35,315 bases of DNA from Candidatus Zhuqueibacterota bacterium (GTDB lineage: Bacteria > Electryoneota > RPQS01). The number at the start of each line of letters is the position of its first letter. The first letter of the stretch is position 1. The stretch is taken from contig RPQS01000039.1 of assembly GCA_003818605.1 (NCBI GenBank), positions 1 to 35,315 of the forward strand, given 5' to 3'. A program made the position numbers and the translations under genes. Positions 1-6,923 of the stretch are shown here, piece after piece. Below the pieces are notes generated by a model, which did no database searches, was not told the origin of the DNA, and was given only the letters and a program-made list of their open reading frames with translations.

Positions 1-45
1 ACCAGATCCTAAATCTGGCGCGTCTGCCAGTTCCGCCACTCTCGC
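1..45 (-). tRNA. tRNA-Leu(UAG), 5' part only
   Basis: Read on the minus strand this begins GCGAGAGTGGCGGAACTGGC, the usual start of a bacterial tRNA-Leu, with T8 and the GG pair of the D loop. It continues into an anticodon arm of stem CCAGA/TCTGG around the loop TTTAGGA, giving anticodon TAG (UAG, reading CUA and related codons). The window ends just after this arm, so the long variable arm, T arm and acceptor 3' strand lie outside. The 5' end was placed at 45 by analogy with E. coli leuW. Identity is firm; the 3' part is not visible. Confidence 0.93.
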
Positions 46-55
46 GGAAACATAT

Positions 56-84
56 AATATACACAGGATGGTACAGATTTTCAA
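56..84 (-). promoter_or_regulatory. sigma-70-like promoter of the tRNA-Leu gene
   Basis: On the minus strand TTGAAA (84-79) is followed by exactly 17 bases and TATATT (61-56). The predicted start falls just ahead of the tRNA 5' end at 45, as expected for a tRNA with a short leader. Match to the consensus is 5/6 at each box. Confidence 0.7.
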
Positions 85-176
85 CTGAAACGGTTTAGGA
101 GAGGCTATAACCGATAGATCTGTATAATATATTAATTAATATTTACTTGCACGATTATAAAAAAGGACCGTCGTTT

Positions 177-375
177 ATGTTAACGCTTCGGCCTCTGCAC
201 ATGTCCTGTTTGAACTGTTCCGGATGCCGACGGTTCCATGCAGAGGCATTAAAAGAGTGGGATTGCGATTCATACTAAATTGAGGCTGCCGACCCGCGAG
301 GAAAAGGCCTACCTATGTGAAATTATGATGTTCATTGAGCGGGAAGAAATTATAAATTCATTGCAGACAACATAG
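177..375 (+). pseudogene. possible small Cys-rich gene, interrupted by a frameshift
   Basis: Not recognised. An ATG at 177 lies 9 bases after an AAGGA ribosome-binding site (163-167), and a TATAAT box at 123-128 lies upstream without a clear -35. The frame runs 33 codons to TAA at 276-278 and contains CLNCSGC plus a later WDC. The next frame (+1) then reads on, from about the TTG at 280, for 31 codons to TAG at 373-375. That stretch looks protein-like (TREEKAYLCEIMMFIEREEI). Dropping one base near 276 would join them into one protein of about 64 residues with five cysteines. It could be a decayed gene, a sequencing error, two separate small ORFs, or chance. A long hairpin (191-247) overlaps the first half. 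Confidence 0.3.
191..247. other. long imperfect hairpin
   Basis: GCCTCTGCA (191-199) pairs perfectly with TGCAGAGGC (239-247). Inside it GAACTGT (212-218) pairs with ACGGTTC (230-236) with one G-U wobble on the plus-strand RNA, and CGG/CCG closes the top. The two stems are separated by an asymmetric internal loop of 12 and 2 bases. There is no U tract after it, so it is not a standard terminator. It may be part of a small RNA or simply lie within the broken small gene. Confidence 0.45.
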
Positions 376-391
376 TACAGACTGAATGGGC

Positions 392-420
392 TTGACTTTT
401 GCATATTTCTTACATAGCTT
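392..420 (+). promoter_or_regulatory. weak promoter candidate for the FG-GAP protein gene
   Basis: TTGACT (392-397) is followed after 17 bases by TAGCTT (415-420). The -35 box is good and the -10 box poor; an overlapping TTATAC sits at 419-424. It lies about 65 bases before the ATG at 484, whose ribosome-binding site (AAGGAG, 472-477) is strong. Confidence 0.3.
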
Positions 421-483
421 ATACCGTTATCCTGCATCTTTCATACTTATGGGATTGAAATCACAGCCGAAAAGGAGCAGAGT

Positions 484-2280
484 ATGAGAAGCGGAGTTCT
501 CATGTTGGCAAGCACAGCAGTAGTCTGGATCATCTGTGCTATCGTTTTTCCGTTGACGGCAGCCGCGCAACTATCGTTTACAGACGTCGCTCCGGAGTTG
601 GGGATGGCGGATGAGGGTTTATGCGCCGATGTTATCTGGTATGATTGGGACGGGGATGGGGATCAGGACTTGATGGTTACACGCCGTTTCAACGACGGCA
701 ATACGTATTTCCGGAATGACGGCGATCATTTTACACGAGTGGACAACACAGGGCTGACTCCTTCAACCGACGGCGGCATGCCGAAGCCCGCGGACATTGA
801 CCACGACGGCGATCTGGATTACTGGACACGGTGCTATCACACCGAAGGCCAGATGATGGTAAATGAGAACGGAACGTGGGTGGACAGAACGCAGAACATG
901 GGCTTGCCCGTGACCACGGGATGGCGGGATGCCGCCTGGGTAGACGTGGATCACGACGGATGGATAGACCTGATTTCCGGTCACTATCAAATGGGATTCC
1001 GTCTGTATCGCAATATAAACGGCAGCCAATTCGAGGATGTCACCGACACACACCAGCTTCCGAATTTTTCGCAGTTCGCGGAAATGTGCGAAGCAGATGC
1101 TGATTTAGACGGTGAAATCGAGCTGTTTATAACGACCATCTACCGGGAAGACTACTATTTTGACAATAATGGAAACGGCAATTTCCGGGACGCGACGACG
1201 GAAGCGGGACTTGACTTGGCCGAAGGCTTCATGGGGTGCAAGTGGGCGGATTTCGACAATGACAAGTACCCTGACCTACTCACTCAGCGCGCGGATCGCC
1301 ACACGATCTGGCATAATAACGGTAACGGCACGTTCACCGAAATGAACGTTCACGGAACTGAAGTTTTGGAATGGGGCGACGGCAGCGGTTATCCGGGCGG
1401 AGCCATGTATGCGGTAGCGGATTACAACATGGACGGATTCTTCGATTTTTATGCGGGAATTCCGGGTGGCTGCGGCTATACCACGGGACAAAGTCAATTC
1501 ATGGTCATGGACAGCATTCGCGGACTGGACATATGGTTCCATGACATCGCGCTCGAATTGGGAATGGACTTTCACACTTCGACGAACCCGACCGCGATTG
1601 ATTTCAACGGCGACGGCGCGATGGATTTGTGCACCGCGTCGAATAATGAACCGCTCCGTTTATTTCGCAACAATACAATGCAAAACGGCAACCGGCTGGA
1701 AATTCAGCCGCTGGGCCCGAACGGCGAAAGGGATCGCTGGCATACGCGCGTGGAGGTCTATCCTCACGGCGGAACGCAGCCGATCCGCGTTTCGGAACTC
1801 AATTCATCCAACGTGAGTCGGAACGGGTTCAACAGTTACTTTGTGCTGGATGAGAATGCCCATTACGATTTGCGGCTGTCTTTTGCGAGCGGAACGATAA
1901 TGCTGCCGGAAAACTATCCGCAGTTGAACGACATCGTGCCGTCGCAGATCGGGCACTTGCTGACCGTGCGAATGGGTCAGACGGTTACGGCAGTAACGGA
2001 ACCCCCGGCTGTTGTCAACCGGCTGCAGATGATGCCCGCGCATCCGAATCCGTTCAATGCGGCGACCACGCTCCGCTACACGGTTCCGGTCAGCGGAGAC
2101 ATCACTCTCGCGGTTTACAATATTGCCGGACAGCATGTGGCTGATCTGGTCAATAACCATGTGATCGCAGGCGAACACCGGGTTCAATGGAATGCATCGG
2201 GGATTTCCAGCGGCGTGTATCTGATTCGTCTTGATGCGGCCGGAACCACCGTTTCGCAGAAGGTTGTGCTGCTGAAATAG
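484..2280 (+). CDS. exported FG-GAP/VCBS-repeat protein with C-terminal type IX sorting domain
   Basis: A 598-residue secreted protein. Residues 1-28 form a signal peptide ending in a TAAAQ-like cleavage site. The body carries at least seven calcium-loop repeats of the FG-GAP/VCBS type, each with a D-x-D-x-D-G-x-x-D core (for example DWDGDGDQDLMV, DIDHDGDLDY, DVDHDGWIDL, DFDNDKYPDL, DYNMDGFFDF and DFNGDGAMDL). Together these are expected to fold as a beta-propeller. The last 85 residues contain HPNPFN, then VYNIAGQ, SSGVYLIRL and a basic end (KVVLLK), the hallmark of the Por/type IX secretion sorting domain. The protein is likely exported to the cell surface or medium. Ligand and function are unknown. 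It stands alone, with a strong AAGGAG site and a terminator 34 bases after its stop. Confidence 0.9.
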   Translation: MRSGVLMLASTAVVWIICAIVFPLTAAAQLSFTDVAPELGMADEGLCADVIWYDWDGDGDQDLMVTRRFNDGNTYFRNDGDHFTRVDNTGLTPSTDGGMPKPADIDHDGDLDYWTRCYHTEGQMMVNENGTWVDRTQNMGLPVTTGWRDAAWVDVDHDGWIDLISGHYQMGFRLYRNINGSQFEDVTDTHQLPNFSQFAEMCEADADLDGEIELFITTIYREDYYFDNNGNGNFRDATTEAGLDLAEGFMGCKWADFDNDKYPDLLTQRADRHTIWHNNGNGTFTEMNVHGTEVLEWGDGSGYPGGAMYAVADYNMDGFFDFYAGIPGGCGYTTGQSQFMVMDSIRGLDIWFHDIALELGMDFHTSTNPTAIDFNGDGAMDLCTASNNEPLRLFRNNTMQNGNRLEIQPLGPNGERDRWHTRVEVYPHGGTQPIRVSELNSSNVSRNGFNSYFVLDENAHYDLRLSFASGTIMLPENYPQLNDIVPSQIGHLLTVRMGQTVTAVTEPPAVVNRLQMMPAHPNPFNAATTLRYTVPVSGDITLAVYNIAGQHVADLVNNHVIAGEHRVQWNASGISSGVYLIRLDAAGTTVSQKVVLLK

Positions 2281-2313
2281 TCTGATCTATCATCCTTATT
2301 ACCGGAATAAACA

Positions 2314-2339
2314 AAATCCCAGCCGAAAGGCTGGGATTT
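2314..2339. terminator. bidirectional intrinsic terminator
   Basis: A perfect 11-bp stem, AAATCCCAGCC / GGCTGGGATTT, closes a GAAA tetraloop between two converging genes (FG-GAP protein on plus, fbp on minus). The A/T ends of the stem give short U runs in both directions. Confidence 0.85.
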
Positions 2340-2375
2340 GTGTGTATTGGGTATTTCGAAAATTCCGATGTTATC

Positions 2376-3398
2376 TTATCCGAACTGCCGGATGAACTCT
2401 CCGGCTTCGGTAACCTCTTGTCGGGATCCGATGAAGAGGGCCGTGCGCTCGTGAAGGCCTTTGGGTTGAACATCCAGAATCGGTTCGATACCGTTCGTGG
2501 CCGCGCCTCCCGCCTGCTCCATGATAAAGGACATCGGCGAGGCTTCGTACAACATGCGGAGCTTGCCTTTGGGTTTCTTGGGGTCTTTATAGTCCACGGG
2601 GTACATAAAGATGCCGCCGTAGAGCAAGGTGCGGTGGAAATCCGCCACTAAAGAACCGATGTAGCGGCTGGTATAAGTCTGTCCGGGATGCGCATCCGGG
2701 GCAATCAGATTGTCCACGTACTTGCGGGTTCCTTCACTCCAATGGCCGTAGTTGCCCATGTTGCAGCTAAAGACGTTGCCGTGTTCGGGAACGCGGATAT
2801 CGGGATGGGAAAGCAGGAATTCACCGATGGAGGGTTCGAGCGTGAAGCCGTAGACTCCCTTACCGGTTGTGTAGACCAGCATGGTGGACGATCCGTACAT
2901 GACATAGCCGGCCATGACCTGCCGCCGACCCGGTTGAAGCAAGTCCTCCGCCCTGCCGTCCCGTCCCGGAGTAATCTTGCGATGGACAGAAAAAATCGTT
3001 CCGATGTTGACGTTTGCGGCGATGTTGGACGAACCATCCAACGGATCGAAGGCGAGTGTGTATTTGCCCAAGTCGAACTGCGCCGGAATGTTAATAATGT
3101 CTTCCACTTCTTCCGACGTCATACAGCAGAGTACACCGATGTGATCAAACGCATTAAAAAACGTTTCCTGCGCGATCGCATCCAGCTTTTGAACGGCCTC
3201 TCCCTGAACGTTTACATCGCCGGTCGTTCCAAGAATGTCAATCAAACCGGCGCGGCGGACTTCCCGGTTGATGACTTTAGAGGCATAGGCGAGTTGGTAG
3301 AGCAATCTCGTGAACTGTCCGGTCGCTTCCGGATTCTGTCGCTCCTGATCGAGAATGTGCCGCTCAATCGTAATCAGGTTTGGCGTGGTTACGTGCAT
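2376..3398 (-). CDS. fbp: class I fructose-1,6-bisphosphatase
   Basis: Hydrolyses fructose 1,6-bisphosphate to fructose 6-phosphate in the cytoplasm, the committed step of gluconeogenesis. The 340-residue length fits class I enzymes. Visible family signatures are the GDVNVQGEAVQKLD segment, the acidic SEEVEDI motif that binds metal, and FDPLDGSSNI, the classic metal and phosphate site. Near the C-terminus are the conserved YTSRYIGSLVADFHRTLLYGG and RMLYEASPMSF-type stretches around the substrate pocket. The ATG at 3398 is preceded by GAGG. It is the last gene of the long minus-strand run, 21 bases after the HAD phosphatase, and ends at the terminator at 2314-2339. Very secure. Confidence 0.97.
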   Translation of the reverse strand: MHVTTPNLITIERHILDQERQNPEATGQFTRLLYQLAYASKVINREVRRAGLIDILGTTGDVNVQGEAVQKLDAIAQETFFNAFDHIGVLCCMTSEEVEDIINIPAQFDLGKYTLAFDPLDGSSNIAANVNIGTIFSVHRKITPGRDGRAEDLLQPGRRQVMAGYVMYGSSTMLVYTTGKGVYGFTLEPSIGEFLLSHPDIRVPEHGNVFSCNMGNYGHWSEGTRKYVDNLIAPDAHPGQTYTSRYIGSLVADFHRTLLYGGIFMYPVDYKDPKKPKGKLRMLYEASPMSFIMEQAGGAATNGIEPILDVQPKGLHERTALFIGSRQEVTEAGEFIRQFG

Positions 3399-3419
3399 AT
3401 CGTTTTTCCTCGCGGAAAT

Positions 3420-4058
3420 TTATAAAAGGGTCAACAATTCATCGTAATTTCGAATCACTGCGTCCGCCTCATGCAGATATTCGGCGGGCAGCGTCCGCGT
3501 GATCGCCACGGTGCGCAAACCGGCGGCGCGGGAAGATTGGATTCCCAACGGAGCATTTTCAAGTACGAGACATTCCTCCGCGCGAAAACCGGAGCGCTCG
3601 ACGGCGATCAGATACGGATCGGGCAGCGGTTTTCCTTTGGAATAATCATCGGCGGTGATAATGTGACGGAAAAGGGTCAGCTCCTCGGGAGTTACCACAC
3701 CGTTCATGTTGGAACGGATAGAACCCGTAACGATGTCGCATTCGACGCCGCGCAGGATGAGTTCGTCAATAAGCTTTCGCGCTTCGGGAATCAAGCCGTG
3801 TGGAGCAATCGTGCGGTAGAGAGTGCGCTTGCTTTCGATTAATGTGCGAAGTTCGTCCCGCGAAAGCGGCAATCCATGTTCGTCCGCCAGACGGAAAATC
3901 GTGTCTTCCGCCTTCTCCCCTTCATGCAACTCAATATATAAATCATCCAGCACGATTCCGTATTCACGCAAGATGGAGGTCCATGCTTTGTGGTGAGCGG
4001 GCATGGAATCTATAATCGTACCATCCAGATCAAAGAAAACCGCTCGAACTCCGCTCAC
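3420..4058 (-). CDS. HAD-superfamily phosphatase, beta-phosphoglucomutase-like
   Basis: A cytoplasmic HAD hydrolase of 212 residues. Motif I is FFDLDGTIID with nucleophile Asp10 and acid/base Asp12. The HKAW cap motif follows, then motif II around VTGS, motif III Lys in GKPLPDP, and motif IV in VLENAPLGI. This layout is that of the PGM-like subfamily (beta-phosphoglucomutase, phosphoglycolate or 2-deoxyglucose-6-phosphate phosphatases); the substrate cannot be told. The frame is open upstream to an ATG at 4127. However, a GTG at 4058 overlaps the TGA of the preceding SDR gene (GTGA), follows an AGGAGAGG site about 8 bases upstream, and puts motif I at the usual distance from the N-terminus, so I chose it. 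It lies between the SDR and fbp. Confidence 0.88.
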   Translation of the reverse strand: MSGVRAVFFDLDGTIIDSMPAHHKAWTSILREYGIVLDDLYIELHEGEKAEDTIFRLADEHGLPLSRDELRTLIESKRTLYRTIAPHGLIPEARKLIDELILRGVECDIVTGSIRSNMNGVVTPEELTLFRHIITADDYSKGKPLPDPYLIAVERSGFRAEECLVLENAPLGIQSSRAAGLRTVAITRTLPAEYLHEADAVIRNYDELLTLL

Positions 4059-4924
4059 GAATCCATCCTCTCCTGCTCCACAGATATTCTGCTTACACCA
4101 TAGAAGAATTTTATCATGCGATCCCATGCGCGATCCGTGAAAAACGGCCGGATTACCGAACTGACGCGCGCGGGCACGGTCAACACGTAGCGCGGTTTAG
4201 GTCTTCTTCGCTCGCATGCGCGCAAGATGACGTAGGCAACCTTATCCGCCGAAATCTCAAAATGCCGCTCACTGCGCCGTTTTTTCAATCGTTCGTACAG
4301 CTCATGGTAGAAACGCGGAAAGTCGGCCTTCGGAGGAACGATATTCAGATTGCTCATAAATCCTGTTTCCACCGGGCCGGGCAGTATGGAAACCGTCTGC
4401 ACTCCGAACGGCTCCAATTCCATGCGCATAGCATCGCTCAGCGCTTCCAATGCGAACTTCGAGGCCGAATACCAGCCGCCGAGCGGTATCAGGATTCGGC
4501 CTGCAATAGAAGAGACATTGACAATCCGCCCCCATCCCGCTTTGCGCATATCCGGTGCGATGAGCTGTATCAACCGCATGGCTCCGAAAACATTAACCTC
4601 GAACTGATGGCGGGCTTCGGATAGCGGAACGGCTTCCAGCAAACCCATTGAACCGTAGCCTGCGTTGTTCACCAGAACATGAATATCACCGAATGCGCTA
4701 TGAGCGAATTCCACGGCGGCAAGCAGCGAAGATTCCGAAGTGACATCACAGGTCGTGATGTACAACGTCAGTTTTTCGCGAGAGGCGATCTCCTCCAAAT
4801 CCTGAATCGCTTCCAATTTTCGTGCCGTAGCGACCACGCGATAGCCGGCCTGCGCAAAAAGCAGAGCCACGCTGCGGCCGATGCCGGTGGAACAGCCCGT
4901 GATAAATACCGTTCTATCAGGCAA
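4055..4924 (-). CDS. short-chain dehydrogenase/reductase (classical SDR)
   Basis: An NAD(P)-dependent oxidoreductase of 289 residues. It has the cofactor-binding TGCSTGIG (9-16), NNAG (86-89), Asn111, catalytic Ser139 in VNVSS, and YSASK with Tyr152 and Lys156, followed by a PGPVETGF stretch. ATARK after the second strand suggests NADPH preference (inference). The C-terminal part resembles retinol-dehydrogenase/DltE-like SDRs that act on lipidic or bulky substrates, but the substrate is unknown. The start is a TTG directly after the tryptophanase stop, supported by a GAGGAA site 8 bases upstream. It overlaps the next gene by 4 bases, so it is co-translated with tryptophanase and the HAD enzyme. 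Confidence 0.9.
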   Translation of the reverse strand: MPDRTVFITGCSTGIGRSVALLFAQAGYRVVATARKLEAIQDLEEIASREKLTLYITTCDVTSESSLLAAVEFAHSAFGDIHVLVNNAGYGSMGLLEAVPLSEARHQFEVNVFGAMRLIQLIAPDMRKAGWGRIVNVSSIAGRILIPLGGWYSASKFALEALSDAMRMELEPFGVQTVSILPGPVETGFMSNLNIVPPKADFPRFYHELYERLKKRRSERHFEISADKVAYVILRACERRRPKPRYVLTVPARVSSVIRPFFTDRAWDRMIKFFYGVSRISVEQERMDS

Positions 4925-6301
4925 TCAAACTTCCTCTAAACGCGCCGTGAAATGCCTGAGCATCGGCGCTTCATAGGTCAAGCGCAAGCCGCGCAGCTTA
5001 TCGCGATTCTTGTAAACCGCAACAATCGCATCCGCCACATAAGCCATGTGCGTATTCGTATACACGCGACGCGGGATTGCCAGCCTGACTAAATCCAGCG
5101 GCGGATACTCGACCTTACCGGTTTTCGGATCCTTTTCGGCAAACATCATTGAACCGATTTCCACCGCACGTATTCCCGCTTCGCGATAGAGAGCCACGGT
5201 TAAAGCCACACCGGGAAACTCAGACTGTGGAATGTGCGGGCAAAACGCCAGAGCATCAATAAAAACCGCATGTCCGCCGATAGGCTTCACCAGAGGAACA
5301 CCTCCGGCCATCAGCATTTCGCCTAAATAGCGGACTTGCTCGGTTCGATACTTGAGGTAGTCCTCATCCAATCCTTCATAGAGGCCGATGGCAATGGCTT
5401 CCAGATCGCGTCCCGCTAACCCGCCATAGGTGGGAAAACCTTCAATCAGAATTAATTTATTCCGGAGAGTCTGCGCGAGCTTTTCATCCTTCATAGCAAG
5501 AAAGCCGCCGATATTCACAAGCGCATCTTTCTTCGCGGACATCCAGCAGCCGTCGGCATAGCTGAACATCTCACGGGCAATGTCAATCACTTTTTTATTT
5601 TTGTAGCCCGCTTCGCGCTCATGAATGAACCAGCAGTTTTCTGCATAGCGCGCGCAGTCGAAAAAGAAAGGCACACCGTGCTTGCGGCAGATTTGCGATG
5701 TAGCCTTGATGTTTTCCATGGACACGGGCTGGCCGCCGGCGGAGTTGTTGGTCACCGTCATCGCCACCAACGGAATCGAACCTTTACGCTCGGTGAGCAC
5801 TTTCTCCAGAGCTTCCAGATTCATGTTGCCTTTGAACGGATGCTCGGTTTCCGGATGCAGCGCTTCGGGCACGGGAAGATTCAAAGCATCCGCGCCGTTG
5901 GCCGCAACGTTGGCATGCGTCGTGTCAAAATGCGTGTTGTTCGGAATCGTAATACCCGGACGGCATATCGTAGAGAACAACAAGTTCTCGGCGACGCGGC
6001 CCTGATGCGTGGGAATGACTTGCGGGAAGCCCGTGATGTCGCGAATGGCGGCTTCAAAGCGATAGAAGCTGCGCGAGCCCGCGTAGGCTTCATCGCCCGT
6101 CAGAAGTCCGCCCCACTGCTGATCGCTCATGGCGGAGGTGCCGCTGTCAGTCAGCAAATCTACGAAAATGGATTCGGAAGGAACGGCAAAAACATTGAGA
6201 CCGGCTTCCTTCAGATAGGCTTCACGTTCTTCACGGGTTGTCTGACGGATGCGTTCGACGGTCTTGATGCGGAAGGGTTCTACGGGGATGTTCATGAACA
6301 T
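4925..6301 (-). CDS. tnaA: tryptophanase (PLP-dependent beta-elimination lyase)
   Basis: Splits L-tryptophan to indole, pyruvate and ammonia; 458 residues, close to the family size. The whole chain aligns with tryptophanase and tyrosine phenol-lyase: DLLTDSGT, GDEAYAGS, PTHQGR, NSAGGQPVSM, and the PLP lysine (about Lys258) in SAKKD. Three positions separate the two enzymes. Asp126 (in FDTT) matches E. coli TnaA Asp137, where phenol-lyase has Thr. VEIGS occupies the place where phenol-lyase has its hydroxyl-binding Arg (SMER). His450 in RHFTARL matches TnaA, where phenol-lyase has Phe. All three favour tryptophanase, although much of the rest (AMSDQQWGG, MFSYADGC) resembles phenol-lyase. No TnaC-like leader with a Trp codon lies upstream. 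The start may be Met1 or Met3. Confidence 0.88.
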   Translation of the reverse strand: MFMNIPVEPFRIKTVERIRQTTREEREAYLKEAGLNVFAVPSESIFVDLLTDSGTSAMSDQQWGGLLTGDEAYAGSRSFYRFEAAIRDITGFPQVIPTHQGRVAENLLFSTICRPGITIPNNTHFDTTHANVAANGADALNLPVPEALHPETEHPFKGNMNLEALEKVLTERKGSIPLVAMTVTNNSAGGQPVSMENIKATSQICRKHGVPFFFDCARYAENCWFIHEREAGYKNKKVIDIAREMFSYADGCWMSAKKDALVNIGGFLAMKDEKLAQTLRNKLILIEGFPTYGGLAGRDLEAIAIGLYEGLDEDYLKYRTEQVRYLGEMLMAGGVPLVKPIGGHAVFIDALAFCPHIPQSEFPGVALTVALYREAGIRAVEIGSMMFAEKDPKTGKVEYPPLDLVRLAIPRRVYTNTHMAYVADAIVAVYKNRDKLRGLRLTYEAPMLRHFTARLEEV

Positions 6302-6342
6302 GTCGTGAAGGAATTCACGTCTCCAAAGCGGTTAAATCGGAG

Positions 6343-6363
6343 AATGATCCACGCGGGATCATT
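6343..6363. other. intercistronic hairpin between HD gene and tnaA
   Basis: A perfect 8-bp stem AATGATCC / GGATCATT closes a 5-base loop and touches the TAA of the HD gene. There is no U tract, so it is unlikely to end transcription. It may act as an RNA-processing or stability element in the 61-base gap before tnaA (inference). Confidence 0.4.
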
Positions 6364-6905
6364 TATTTCAGCAAATCGCGCAGCGGTTCAAAATTGATAA
6401 AATCGGCGTGGTGAATAATCACCGACGCGGGCGAACGGAAAGCTCCATCGCCTTCGTGCGCGTGCGTTGCGATGATGTGCTGGACTTCCACGGGCAAGCC
6501 GTGCTTAAGTGCGAGACCGGCGCCGGAAAAAGGATGACGCATGATTTTTCCGTTGTGGCTTTTCACAAAGCCCTTCTCGGTCTCGGTGTATTCCATGAGC
6601 TTGCCCACGTCATGCAGAACGGCTCCGCTCACCAGAATATCGCGGTCAATGCGGAAGAATTCATTGTAGGTGGCATCCATGACGTCGGCGATCTTCATGG
6701 ACGTTTGTACGACGGCTCGCATGTGCGTCAGCAGGCTCACCTTGCAGTTGGGAATAATCAGCGTGAACGGAATGCGATCGAGATCATCGAGCGTCCATCC
6801 GCCGAGGCTCAAAGCTTCCTGAAAAGCCGCGACGGTTTTATGACGCACTCCCACGTCGGTAATCCATTCTATTTCCGGGAATTTGGCGATCAGTTTTTCA
6901 GGCAT
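6363..6905 (-). CDS. HD-domain phosphohydrolase, function unknown
   Basis: A cytoplasmic 180-residue single-domain protein with the full HD metal-binding set: His61 (LLTHMRAV), His98-Asp99 (LHDVGK), His124 (RHPFSG), His148/His150 (ATHAHEGD), and His165-His166/Asp168 (IIHHADF). Such enzymes are metal-dependent phosphohydrolases, often acting on nucleotides; the substrate here is unknown. The N-terminal 50 residues show no second domain. The ATG has a GGAG site 6 bases upstream. It lies 18 bases after the glycosyltransferase gene and 61 bases before tnaA, so it is probably in the same transcript. An extra role in tryptophan or indole metabolism is only suggested by position. Confidence 0.85.
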   Translation of the reverse strand: MPEKLIAKFPEIEWITDVGVRHKTVAAFQEALSLGGWTLDDLDRIPFTLIIPNCKVSLLTHMRAVVQTSMKIADVMDATYNEFFRIDRDILVSGAVLHDVGKLMEYTETEKGFVKSHNGKIMRHPFSGAGLALKHGLPVEVQHIIATHAHEGDGAFRSPASVIIHHADFINFEPLRDLLK

Positions 6906-6923
6906 GACGGCTCCGGATTATTT

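Noticed and set aside
2688-3425. A long plus-strand open frame opposite fbp.
   Set aside because: Antisense to a secure fructose-1,6-bisphosphatase gene, with no domain or ribosome-binding site.
4059-4127. An N-terminal extension of the HAD phosphatase.
   Set aside because: It would lie entirely inside the SDR gene and push motif I away from the N-terminus; the GTG at 4058 has a strong ribosome-binding site.
4925-6301. Annotation as tyrosine phenol-lyase.
   Set aside because: The phenol-lyase Thr, Arg and Phe that define its phenol site are replaced by the tryptophanase residues Asp, Ile-Gly context and His.
6302-6362. A TnaC-like tryptophan leader peptide before tnaA.
   Set aside because: A 15-codon frame (starting ATG ATC CCG) does overlap the HD stop, but it contains no Trp codon and ends well before the tnaA start, so it does not fit the TnaC attenuation scheme.
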